Of a DNA stretch of 64,000 nucleotides, positions 33,367-41,160 are shown piece by piece. The stretch's first letter is position 1, and the number at the start of each line of letters is the position of its first letter. The notes beneath the pieces were generated by a model. The model was given only the letters and a program-made list of their open reading frames with translations, searched no databases and was not told where the DNA came from. This stretch comes from Dethiosulfovibrio russensis. Lineage in GTDB: Bacteria > Synergistota > Synergistia > Synergistales > Dethiosulfovibrionaceae. The translations under genes and the position numbers were made by a program. The stretch covers positions 30,628 through 94,627 of the forward strand of contig NZ_JAKGUG010000007.1 in the NCBI RefSeq assembly GCF_021568855.1, read 5' to 3'.

Positions 33367-34512
33367 TCATCTCAAGAGTTCCTCCAACTTTTCAGCCAAC
33401 CTTCGGTCCAGAACCCTCAGGGTCTCCAACTGGCCCCGGGCCCCTTTATCGTCTCCATCCAGAGCCATGGTAGTTCCCAGTAGAAAACGGGCCCCCGGAT
33501 CGGTGCCGTCCAGCTCCACCGCCCTGGCCAGGACCTTGCGGGCCAGGTCCAGCTGGGCAGCCTCGAGCAACATCTGCCCCATGGCGACGTAGGCCCCCTG
33601 ATAACCGGGGTCTTTGCCTATGGCGATGGAAAAATACTCCATCGCGTCCTCCAGGCGGCCTCTGTTCTTGTATGCCTGACCTATTAGAAAATAGGGTTCG
33701 GCCAACTCCGGCCGGAGCTCTACCGCCTTCTCCAGATAATCGGTGGCCTCGTAGTCCTTCCCCCTCATGAAGAGGCTCTTCCCCGCCAACAGCCAGGCCT
33801 CGGCGAAACCGGGATCGAAAACCACCGCCTCCTTCGCCGACAGTTCAGCGTCTCTAAATCTCTCGCGGCTGTAGTACATCGCCGCCACTATAAAACGCAG
33901 CGTCGGATTCTTGGGACTCATTTCCACCATCTTGTCCCAGTACCTTATGGACCGACCGTAGTCCCCCTGGTTATAGAAAGCCATCGCCTCGTACAGATAG
34001 CTCCTGTAGTCGTCCATGGCGCTTCCGGTAGGGGCCGGTCCCGTAAGGGAGGACAACACGTCGGCTGCGAGGGTGCGAACCGCCAGGGTCACGCCCTTTT
34101 CTCCCTCGTCGGTCATGGATTGATAGGCCGCCACGACAGTGCGGCGTTCGACGTCCATCAGCCTGGCCGTCAATATGGTGAGCACCCCGAAGTGACTCAC
34201 TGCCCCCTGCACGTAGTACTTGGCCCCGACTATCCGTCCGATCTCGACCGTGCTCTCCTGGCTCACCATTCCGGACATGGCGATTTTCTGCTGTCTGGCC
34301 ACCTGATCCAGCTGGCCCCTCTCAACCAATCGAAAGGCCCTGTTACCGGCCAGCCTGGAATAGAGCATCTCCACCACCGACTGACCTACGGAGTAGCTGG
34401 CTCCCCTGGCGTTGAAATCCCCTATCGCCACCGTCATAGGGGCGGAAAAGGCAGCAGTTTCGAACAATCCGACCGTGACGGCTACCGCAGCGAGACGGAC
34501 GAAAAAGCCCAT
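33367..34512 (-). CDS. Secreted CsgG/FlgO-like protein with TPR repeats
   Basis: 381 residues. Signal peptide ending near 'ETAAFSA', then a CsgG/FlgO-like domain (residues ~25-155: 'MTVAIGDFNARGASYSVGQS', 'LVERGQLDQVARQQKIAMSG', 'GRIVGAKYYVQGAVSHFG'), then four to five TPR repeats to the end ('YLYEAMAFYNQGDYGRSIRY', 'EPYFLIGQAYKNRGRLEDAM', 'GAYVAMGQMLLEAAQLDLAR'). The TPR part should scaffold partners in the periplasm or at the outer membrane. It lies 3 bases from the upstream gene and is part of one operon with the short CsgG-like gene. Confidence 0.82.
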   Translation of the reverse strand: MGFFVRLAAVAVTVGLFETAAFSAPMTVAIGDFNARGASYSVGQSVVEMLYSRLAGNRAFRLVERGQLDQVARQQKIAMSGMVSQESTVEIGRIVGAKYYVQGAVSHFGVLTILTARLMDVERRTVVAAYQSMTDEGEKGVTLAVRTLAADVLSSLTGPAPTGSAMDDYRSYLYEAMAFYNQGDYGRSIRYWDKMVEMSPKNPTLRFIVAAMYYSRERFRDAELSAKEAVVFDPGFAEAWLLAGKSLFMRGKDYEATDYLEKAVELRPELAEPYFLIGQAYKNRGRLEDAMEYFSIAIGKDPGYQGAYVAMGQMLLEAAQLDLARKVLARAVELDGTDPGARFLLGTTMALDGDDKGARGQLETLRVLDRRLAEKLEELLR

Positions 34513-34515
34513 GCC

Positions 34516-35220
34516 CTAGCGATCCCTCTCGAACCAACGATGTTTCATGGCATCGTAGGTATGGATCTTATAGGCCGTCACGACCCGAACCTCCCTATCC
34601 AGGACGACTGCGGCCTGAACCCCCTGGATCGGACGGACGTCCCAACGGTGCATGGTCATGTCGTAGACGCAGACCTCCTGCGAATCCCAGCATACAGCCA
34701 GGTTGTCGCCGAGAGTTCCGTCGAAGACGGCCTCGGCGTTGTCCATGGCGGCGGTCTGCCAGTTGCCCAGCACCGAGTCGTAGACCATGAACTCGTTGCT
34801 CGTCATGGCCAAGGCCATCTTTCTCGACAAAAGGGCGGTCCTGATGGCGTTCTGGGTTGGCGGACCGACCACCCAGCCTGGCTTGGACGAGTCGAATACG
34901 GCGACGCCTCCAGGCTGCCAGACCACCGCGAAACCGTCGGTCAGGAGGGCGGAGGTAGCGGAAAAGCCGTCCAGCGGTATCCACTGATGGATCTTTACGT
35001 CGTAGGCCAGAACCTCCCTATCGCTCCAGACTACCGCCAGATCGTTGTGGGTCTTCCAGCCCGCCACGGAAAAATCGTTCAACACCGAGTGCTCTCCCAG
35101 CCCAGGATCGTACAGTTTAACGGTGTTCTTGGTGACGAAAAGCTGAACCTCCCCAAAAGCCGAGACTGCCAGGGACAAAAACAACGCTACGGCCAAAGCC
35201 AAGACAGATATTCTTCTCAT
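34516..35220 (-). CDS. Secreted repeat protein of unknown function
   Basis: 234 residues. Signal peptide ending near 'VSAFG'. The mature protein is a series of short beta repeats built on a (V/L)xxYDxxxxxW pattern: 'TVKLYDPGLGEHSVL', 'EVLAYDVKIHQWIPL', 'EFMVYDSVLGNWQTA', 'EVCVYDMTMHRWDVR', 'KIHTYDAMKHRWFER'. Five or six such units suggest a small propeller or solenoid. No enzyme motif. The ATG has AGGAGGG upstream. It sits in the envelope-protein operon, immediately upstream of the CsgG-TPR gene. Confidence 0.75.
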   Translation of the reverse strand: MRRISVLALAVALFLSLAVSAFGEVQLFVTKNTVKLYDPGLGEHSVLNDFSVAGWKTHNDLAVVWSDREVLAYDVKIHQWIPLDGFSATSALLTDGFAVVWQPGGVAVFDSSKPGWVVGPPTQNAIRTALLSRKMALAMTSNEFMVYDSVLGNWQTAAMDNAEAVFDGTLGDNLAVCWDSQEVCVYDMTMHRWDVRPIQGVQAAVVLDREVRVVTAYKIHTYDAMKHRWFERDR

Positions 35221-35238
35221 TGAAATCCCTCCTGTTCC

Positions 35239-36057
35239 TCACTCGAAATGTAACCTCAGGGAACCGGGGGTCTTGGAATCCACCACCAGTCCTTGAAATG
35301 ACGATACCAATCTGTCCGCCAAAGATCCGACGTCTCCGGCGTACTCCACCGTGAAGGACGCCGTCCCGATTCCCGATCCCAGGGAGGCCGATAGCACTCC
35401 GGGGATCTTTTCCAGATCCTGCCTGAACGACTCGGCTCCGACCAGACCGGCCAATCCCGATACGAACAGAGAGAACCTTTTTCCCTTTACCTCCGGCTTG
35501 ACCTCCGTGACGGGCTCTCCGTCTCCTAGAGCGGCGGCCATCCTTCCGGAAGCAACTATTAGGGCCTTGGAGGACGCTTCCTGAGCGGTATAGCCGACCT
35601 CCTTTCCCACTATGCTGTCGGAGAAAAGATACTTGCCGTCCCTGGCCCTGTAGGCCTGGAGGGATATGGTCACCGTGCCGGTGTACAGGCCGAACTCGTT
35701 CACCACAGGCTTGTGTCCCTCGGCAGTACCTCTGACGTAATAGCTGACACCGTACTTTCTCGCCAGGGCCATGATGGCCTCCACGTCTCCCTCCAGGGCC
35801 AGTCTCGCCGCCTCGCTGCGCTCCAGGGCATCCAGACGATCCTTGTCCACCACGGGATATCCTCGGCGGACCAGCTCCCTTATCACCGCCGCTCCTGCCG
35901 CGGTAAGATCGGCCTTACCCAGATCTCCTTTTCCCCTTAAGACCACGGCGACCCTCCCGTTTTTGGGAAGGGCCGCATGGACGAAAGAGGTGCACGTCAG
36001 AGAGAGGATAAAGGCGACCAGGACAACTGAAAACCTACGTCCCCATGTTCTGGCCAT
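35239..36057 (-). CDS. Secreted envelope protein with CsgG/FlgT-like domain
   Basis: 272 residues. A signal peptide ends near 'SFVHA'. The N-terminal part resembles the nucleotide-free alpha/beta domain of FlgO/CsgG/TolB-N relatives ('GRVAVVLRGKGDLGKADLTA', 'GYPVVDKDRLDALERSEAAR', 'YGVSYYVRGTAEGHKPVVN'), and the C-terminal ~90 residues form a second small alpha/beta domain ('FSLFVSGLAGLVGAESFRQD', 'SFTVEYAGDVGSLADRLVSS'). The family assignment is by pattern only. It is first in the operon, with GGGAGGTGG before the ATG and a recognisable promoter upstream. Confidence 0.72.
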   Translation of the reverse strand: MARTWGRRFSVVLVAFILSLTCTSFVHAALPKNGRVAVVLRGKGDLGKADLTAAGAAVIRELVRRGYPVVDKDRLDALERSEAARLALEGDVEAIMALARKYGVSYYVRGTAEGHKPVVNEFGLYTGTVTISLQAYRARDGKYLFSDSIVGKEVGYTAQEASSKALIVASGRMAAALGDGEPVTEVKPEVKGKRFSLFVSGLAGLVGAESFRQDLEKIPGVLSASLGSGIGTASFTVEYAGDVGSLADRLVSSFQGLVVDSKTPGSLRLHFE

Positions 36058-36093
36058 GAAACCACCTCCCGTGAAAAAAAACGGTTTTCTTTC

Positions 36094-36121
36094 AGCATAT
36101 CACAGAGCGAAAAAAGGGCAA
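36094..36121 (-). promoter_or_regulatory. Promoter of the envelope-protein operon
   Basis: TTGCCC and TATGCT on the minus strand with a 16-base spacer, 37 bases upstream of the first gene of the operon. It is divergent from the promoter at 36137. Confidence 0.5.
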
Positions 36122-36136
36122 GGGAGGAAGAGATAC

Positions 36137-36165
36137 TTGCCTCTATCTTCAGACGAGTCTACACT
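36137..36165 (+). promoter_or_regulatory. Promoter of the LPP20-like gene
   Basis: TTGCCT and TACACT on the plus strand with a 17-base spacer, about 57 bases upstream of the ATG. A TATAAT starts two bases further on but has no -35 at normal distance. Confidence 0.5.
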
Positions 36166-36222
36166 TATAATGAGGGGTATCGGAGAAAATCGAGAACGAT
36201 AAGGGAAAGGGAGGTATCTGTC

Positions 36223-37050
36223 ATGATCAGAAAGATGATGCTGGTCGCCATGGTCCTAGCCACCATAGCCTCGTCTGCGGCGGCGCGGGAACCGATAGTT
36301 CAACAGGGACAAAACGCGACGCTTGACTGGAGCGGAGACTACGTGGAGGCCATCGGACAGGCCGTGGCACCTACCGGCAAGGAAGGGTCGGCACAGGGCA
36401 AGCTCCTCGCCAAGAGGGGCGCGGTTGTGGACCTTCAGAGGAACCTGCTCGAATTCGTGAAAGGAGTCAGGATAAGTTCGGAGACCACCATGGAGAACTT
36501 CATGGCCGACGACAGGGTCGTATCCTCAGTGACAGGGTTTATAAAGAACGTTGCTGTCACCGACTCGGAATGGGACGGCGAGATATACACCGTCACGGGC
36601 AGGCTCCCTTTGAAGGAGATACGGACCGCCGCCCTGCCGGTGATACAGGAGAAGGCGGCGGAGGAGAAGAGACAGAAGAAGGTCCCCAAGCCTCAGCCCC
36701 GCCCCAAGGTCAGAAGCGGAGGGACCGGCCTGGTGCTGGACTGCCGAAACCTGCCTTTGATCCCCTCCGTGACGTTCAGGATACTGTCGCCGTCGGGCAA
36801 GGAGGTGTACGGATTCGACCTGGTGGACATGGAGCGCTTTCTGGCCTCGGGGCTCTGCGACTATCAGAGCAACATGAACTGGGCCAAGGGGCAACCCAGG
36901 GTCTCGGACAGTCCGATAACGATAAAACCCCTAAGGACAGAGGGGCCCGAAAACGTGGACATAGTGGTCAGCGAGGCCGACGCCGCCAGGATTGCCGCCC
37001 TGCCGGACCACGTCATAAAGAGGTGTCGTGTTTCCGTGGTCAAGAGGTAG
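36223..37050 (+). CDS. Secreted LPP20/FlgP-like protein
   Basis: 275 residues. Signal peptide ending near 'ASSAAA'. The core has the LPP20 pattern in which an Ala/Lys-rich helix initiates a repeat ('LLAKRGAVVDLQRNLLEFVK', 'VRISSETTMENFMADDRVVS', 'TVTGRLPLKEIRTAALPVIQ'), followed by a charged linker and a C-terminal domain of about 110 residues with 'VTFRILSPSGKEVYGFDLVD'. LPP20-family proteins include FlgP of the flagellar outer ring. It is transcribed divergently from the CsgG/FlgO-like operon, and together they suggest one envelope apparatus; no lipobox Cys is seen here. Confidence 0.75.
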   Translation: MIRKMMLVAMVLATIASSAAAREPIVQQGQNATLDWSGDYVEAIGQAVAPTGKEGSAQGKLLAKRGAVVDLQRNLLEFVKGVRISSETTMENFMADDRVVSSVTGFIKNVAVTDSEWDGEIYTVTGRLPLKEIRTAALPVIQEKAAEEKRQKKVPKPQPRPKVRSGGTGLVLDCRNLPLIPSVTFRILSPSGKEVYGFDLVDMERFLASGLCDYQSNMNWAKGQPRVSDSPITIKPLRTEGPENVDIVVSEADAARIAALPDHVIKRCRVSVVKR

Positions 37051-37067
37051 GACGACGGTCGGTGGTC

Positions 37068-37988
37068 CTATCCGTCGTCGGGCTCCACGTGGACCGATAT
37101 CATCGTGTCCCGGCCCATCCTCTCTCTTATAGCGTCCTCCACCGCCGTGGCGATGTCGTGGCCCTCTCGAACCGTTATTTCCGGATCCACCAGCAGGTGG
37201 AAATCCATGGCGACGGCGGCACCGACCCTCCTGGTCCTGAGGCGGTGGAGGTCTCTGACCCCCGGGACGGACTCTCCGCAAAGCACGATATCCCGGGAGA
37301 CATCCTCGGGAAGGGCGGCCTCGGTCAGTTCGTTGATCGCGTCGTAGGCTATGGAGAGCCCCACCTTGACGACTATCAGGCTAACCGCAACACCTGCGAC
37401 GGGATCGAGAAGCCTTCCCCATCCTCCCAGGGCCATGGCTCCGCCTATTCCGAGGAAGGCTCCCACGGACGACAGGGCATCGGACCTGTGGTGCCAGGCG
37501 TTGGCCTTCAGAGCCGGGCTGTTCAGACGAAGGGCTACCGCCACGGTATACCGATACAGTATCTCCTTCGCTATCACGGAAAGCCCCGCCGCCCATAGGG
37601 CTATCTCGCCCGGGGCCTCCGGCATGACTCCGTCGAAGGCCTCGGCTATGCGGCAACCGGCGCCCCACAGAATCCCCAGTCCGGCCCCTATCAGGGCCAC
37701 CCCTACGAAAGCGGAACAGAGGGTCTCGAATTTACCGTGGCCGTAGCGGTGGGACGAGTCCGCCGGCTGCGCCACCATCCGAAAGCCCAGGATGGCCACG
37801 ACGTCGGTAACCACATCGGAAAGAGAGTGGGCTCCGTCGGCGACCATGGCGGCGCTGTTTCCCAGAATCCCGGCCGATATCTTGCCTATGGTGAGGACGC
37901 AGTCAACCGTCAGGCCTACCCAGGAAGCCACGGCAGCCTGACGGCATCTGCTATTATCGACCATCTTTCCGGAACACGACCTCTCCAT
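37068..37988 (-). CDS. Cation diffusion facilitator (metal efflux)
   Basis: 306 residues with six membrane segments and a C-terminal cytoplasmic domain. The zinc-site motifs are present: HSLSD in TM2 ('MVADGAHSLSDVVTDVVAIL') and HHRSD in TM5 ('ANAWHHRSDALSSVGAFLGI'), with 'HRYGHGKFETL' between. The first acidic ligand position appears as D in 'DGAHSLSD', so Zn2+, Fe2+ or Mn2+ are all possible. The start is either ATG 37988 or the ATG eight codons later; both lie inside the end of the upstream amidohydrolase gene, so translation is coupled. Confidence 0.92.
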   Translation of the reverse strand: MERSCSGKMVDNSRCRQAAVASWVGLTVDCVLTIGKISAGILGNSAAMVADGAHSLSDVVTDVVAILGFRMVAQPADSSHRYGHGKFETLCSAFVGVALIGAGLGILWGAGCRIAEAFDGVMPEAPGEIALWAAGLSVIAKEILYRYTVAVALRLNSPALKANAWHHRSDALSSVGAFLGIGGAMALGGWGRLLDPVAGVAVSLIVVKVGLSIAYDAINELTEAALPEDVSRDIVLCGESVPGVRDLHRLRTRRVGAAVAMDFHLLVDPEITVREGHDIATAVEDAIRERMGRDTMISVHVEPDDG

Positions 37989-39114
37989 CTATGACGGTTA
38001 CGTCGGGAGAACGGGTTCCGTCGAAGGGATCGCCGTCCCAGATCACGAGGTCGCCTATCTTGCCCTCCTCTATGGATCCCAACTCGTCGGCCAGACCGAG
38101 ATGCTCCGCCGGATTCATCGTCACGAAACGGAAGACCTCCTCCCTGGACAGCCCCTCCCTGACGATCTGTGCGGCCTGTACCATCAGGCAGCTGACCGGA
38201 ATCATGGGATAGTCGGTTATGAGGGAGACGTGGGCCCCCGCCCTGTGAAGTGAGACCACGTTGGATGCGGCGCAGTCCTTCAGCTCGAGCTTCGACTTGA
38301 ATATCATGAAGGGGCCGAAGGCCGCCATCACCCTCTTCTTTCCGAGAACAGAGGCCACTTTGTGCCCCTCGGTGCAGTGCTCTATAGAGTAGTCCAGATT
38401 GAACTCCTCGGCCACCCTGACGGCGGACATTATGTCGTCCGCCCTGTGGGCGTGGATCCTGAGAGGGATTTCTCTTCTAAGCACCGACAGCAGTCCCTCG
38501 AGGCGGAGATCCCTCGGGGAATCGGGGTCCTTCTCCAGCTTCCTGCCGTAGTTCAGCCCGTCGACCAGTGCTGATCGGAGCATGGCAGCCACAGCCATCC
38601 TTGTAGTGGGCATACCGCCTCTGTCTTTGTGAAGATTCTTGGGGTTCTCGCCGAAGGCGGCCTTCATCCCCGACGGATGAAGCCTCACCATCTCGTCGGC
38701 GTAGCTGCCCCAGGTCTTCAGGACCGACCCGACCCCTCCTACCACGTTGGCGCTGCCCGGAAGGATCTGTACGGTGGTTATGCCCGCCCTTCTGGCGTCC
38801 AGAAAGGACGTGTCCTCCGGGTCGAAGCCGTCCAGGGCCCTAAGGTGAGGGGTGAGGGAGTCGGTCTTCTCGTTGCCGCCCGCCTCCTCCGGCGGATATC
38901 CCTCCTCCCACAGCCCAAGATGGCAGTGGCAGTCTATCAGTCCGGGAGTGACTATTCTGCCCCGGGCCTCCAGCACATCGGCCCCTTCGGGAACGTCTAT
39001 GTCCGGAGAGACCCGAGCGATCCGCCCCTTCGAAACCAGGACGTCACAGTTATCCTTTACGCCGTCCGTAACGGTCCAGACCGTTCCGCCCCGGACCAGC
39101 AGATCTCCTATCAT
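37954..39114 (-). CDS. Metal-dependent amidohydrolase (imidazolonepropionase/dihydroorotase superfamily)
   Basis: 386 residues with the amidohydrolase TIM-barrel plan. Metal ligands seen: HxH in 'GLIDCHCHLGLW', His in 'RIHAHRADDI', His in 'IEHCTEGHKV' and Asp in 'SLITDYPMIP'. The C-terminal small beta domain has 'IEEGKIGDLVIWDGDPFDG'. It hydrolyses an unknown cyclic amide or related substrate; no Lys for carbamylation is obvious. GGGG lies eight bases before the ATG. Its 5' flank (39115-39425) contains the large structured palindrome, which could be part of its leader. Confidence 0.9.
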   Translation of the reverse strand: MIGDLLVRGGTVWTVTDGVKDNCDVLVSKGRIARVSPDIDVPEGADVLEARGRIVTPGLIDCHCHLGLWEEGYPPEEAGGNEKTDSLTPHLRALDGFDPEDTSFLDARRAGITTVQILPGSANVVGGVGSVLKTWGSYADEMVRLHPSGMKAAFGENPKNLHKDRGGMPTTRMAVAAMLRSALVDGLNYGRKLEKDPDSPRDLRLEGLLSVLRREIPLRIHAHRADDIMSAVRVAEEFNLDYSIEHCTEGHKVASVLGKKRVMAAFGPFMIFKSKLELKDCAASNVVSLHRAGAHVSLITDYPMIPVSCLMVQAAQIVREGLSREEVFRFVTMNPAEHLGLADELGSIEEGKIGDLVIWDGDPFDGTRSPDVTVIDGEVVFRKDGR

Positions 39115-39216
39115 GGTAAGATCCCCTTTCTGAAGCTTCTTCTCGAAGCCCTGTCATGCCACGATTCTAACACTTCAGGACACTCCTTGAGACATCTTTA
39201 AAATCACGTCAAAGTC

Positions 39217-39416
39217 TCCTCGGAGAGGTCGTTCCAACTCCGCCCTGTCTCGCCCAAACGTATTTCCGACCAGCCTGTTTCGTACGGACCGCCTCGGAGG
39301 GCACGTCCTGTGCCCCCTCGGCTTGGGGCGACGTCCTGTCGCCCCATCCGAACTACACGACGGCCGGTCGGAAATACGGGCTCGAACGGGCTCCGTCGGA
39401 ACGACCTCTCCGAGGA
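39217..39416. other. Large structured palindrome, possible non-coding RNA or MITE-like element
   Basis: About 200 bp with nested inverted repeats. Outer arms: 19 bp perfect (39217-39235 with 39398-39416). Inner arms: 13 bp perfect, CGTATTTCCGACC (39259-39271) with 39366-39378. Between them lie two GCCC/GGGC pairings. The apex carries two hairpins, 39299-39315 and 39325-39345, which on the minus strand have the same AGGAC loop on GAC/GTC- or CAC/GTG-closed stems. No open reading frame of note uses it. It fills the otherwise empty 39115-39425 gap. On the minus strand it would precede the amidohydrolase gene. Confidence 0.65.
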
Positions 39417-39425
39417 CCGGCGTTT

Positions 39426-39983
39426 TTAGAGGTGTCCTTTCGAGTACCCCAGCACCTCGAGGTAGGTGTCCCGGTCGGGACAGAACAGATAGGCTACGGT
39501 CCAGCCGCCTCTTATCAAAACCACAGTGTTCATGTCCTCCAGCCCCTTCGCGGAGGACAGTTCGGACCAATTTATCAGCCTGGACGAACTCCGTATCTCC
39601 CGACAGGAATCGGGGGCCTCGAAAGGGCGGAAGGACATACGAGAGGATCGCCAGTCGCCCCTTTTTATCCTGACGGTATCGCAACGAACCCCCTCCGGGC
39701 CTATCCTGTACCTCATCAGGAGCCTGTTGTTCAGGACCCCGAAGACCACCAGAGCCCACAACAAGGCGACCAGGCCAACGGACCTCATCCCCAGGTCCAG
39801 CGCAGCCACGAGATGTTCCGCCTCGAGAGACGATCCGAAAAAGGCCTGTGTCGCCAGGGTCACCCCGACGACGCAGGCCATGAGGACCGCGGAAAATACG
39901 GCGGCCTTTCTTAAATACAGGCGGTTGGTGCCCAGAGGGACCCCTACGGACCAGGAGAACGGCCCTGAAGCACCGTTATCCAC
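39426..39983 (-). CDS. Small membrane protein of unknown function (PH-like)
   Basis: 185 residues. Two hydrophobic segments (residues ~27-46 and ~68-86) followed by a soluble region with short beta strands ('RYRIGPEGVRCDTVRIKRGD', 'SRLINWSELSSAKGLED', 'WTVAYLFCPDRDTYLEVLG') that resembles bacterial PH-like domains, by pattern only. The GTG start overlaps the stop of the M20 gene by eight bases, so it is the last gene of the opp operon. A role with peptide uptake is not evident. Confidence 0.65.
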   Translation of the reverse strand: MDNGASGPFSWSVGVPLGTNRLYLRKAAVFSAVLMACVVGVTLATQAFFGSSLEAEHLVAALDLGMRSVGLVALLWALVVFGVLNNRLLMRYRIGPEGVRCDTVRIKRGDWRSSRMSFRPFEAPDSCREIRSSSRLINWSELSSAKGLEDMNTVVLIRGGWTVAYLFCPDRDTYLEVLGYSKGHL

Positions 39984-41160
39984 GGCTCCGGCCTTCCTCG
40001 TGCCACCTCAGGGCCAGCTCCGCCATCATGGCGGCTCCCACGGGCAGGCACCCCTCGTCCACGTCGAAATCGGAGGTGTGGGCGGGATGTACGATGCCCC
40101 TCTCTTCGTTGCCCGAACCGAGACGGAAGAAGGCTCCAGGCACGGCCTCGGAAAGATAGGAGAAATCCTCCCCTCCCATGGTGGGGCGGTCCAGAAAAGA
40201 GGCGGACTCGAACCCCAGAAAATCCCTCCCGACGGACAGCACCATCTCCGCCATGGCGGGGTCGTTGACCACGGCGGGGGACCCCCTCCTCACCGCGACC
40301 TCCGCCGACCCTCCTCCGGCGGAGGCTACGGAGGTCGTTATCTCCTTCACCCGGTCGGTCAGATATCCTCTCTGCTCCGGAAGATAGGAACGGACCGTTC
40401 CCTCCATGACCACCTCGTCGGCTATTATGTTGGGCGCCGTTCCCCCGTGGACCGATCCGACGGTCACCACCGCACCCTCCAGAGGATCGATCTCCCTGGA
40501 GACCAGCGACTGAAGCTGTACCAACGCCTGACCTGCCATCACCACGGCGTCCCTTCCCAGATGGGGATAGGCTCCGTGAGCCTTCTTTCCCCGGATCACC
40601 GCCCGGAAGTTGTCCACGGAGGCGCAGCACCTTTCCCTGTTCACCCCTATGGTCCCTACCTCCAGGGGAACTGTGACGTGGAGGCCGAAGACGGCCTTCA
40701 CCTCGTTTCGCTCCAAAACCCCGGACCGGACCACCGCCGCCCCGCCTCCTGCGACCTCCTCGGCGGGCTGGAAGATCAGGACGATCGGACCGGGAAGCTC
40801 CATCCCGGACAGCAGTCTGGCCACCCCGAGGAGAATGGCGGTGTGGGCATCGTGACCGCAGCCGTGCATCACTCCATCCACGGTGGAACGGTACTCCCGC
40901 CCTTCGCACTCGGTCAGGGGAAGGGCATCCATGTCCGCCCTCAGAGCCACCGAGGGTCCGGCCCCTCCGAGCCTGGCCACCACACCGGTCTCGGCTATAC
41001 CGGTCTCGAAGGGAACGTCCAGCGACTTAAGCACCTCGGCCACCTTGGCGGACGTCCTGAACTCCTGAAAGGCCAGCTCGGGATGACGGTGAAAATCCCT
41101 GCGGAGCTCCACCAACCAGGGGCTAAGCCCAACCGCTCGGTTAAGGAGATCCCCCCTCAA
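39976..41160 (-). CDS. M20-family metallo-amidohydrolase/peptidase
   Basis: 394 residues, the usual size for N-acyl-amino-acid hydrolases of the M20D group. Motifs: 'ELRRDFHRHPELAFQEF', metal ligand 'VALRADMDALPL', 'MHGCGHDAHTAILLG', 'IFQPAEEVAGGG' and 'DRPTMGGEDFSYL'. It probably trims acylated amino acids or dipeptides after import. TTG 41160 is chosen: GAGGAGG precedes it and it overlaps the oppF-like stop (TTGA); the frame stays open far upstream but only as shadow coding. It is embedded in the dipeptide ABC operon, linking transport and hydrolysis. Confidence 0.9.
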   Translation of the reverse strand: MRGDLLNRAVGLSPWLVELRRDFHRHPELAFQEFRTSAKVAEVLKSLDVPFETGIAETGVVARLGGAGPSVALRADMDALPLTECEGREYRSTVDGVMHGCGHDAHTAILLGVARLLSGMELPGPIVLIFQPAEEVAGGGAAVVRSGVLERNEVKAVFGLHVTVPLEVGTIGVNRERCCASVDNFRAVIRGKKAHGAYPHLGRDAVVMAGQALVQLQSLVSREIDPLEGAVVTVGSVHGGTAPNIIADEVVMEGTVRSYLPEQRGYLTDRVKEITTSVASAGGGSAEVAVRRGSPAVVNDPAMAEMVLSVGRDFLGFESASFLDRPTMGGEDFSYLSEAVPGAFFRLGSGNEERGIVHPAHTSDFDVDEGCLPVGAAMMAELALRWHEEGRSRG

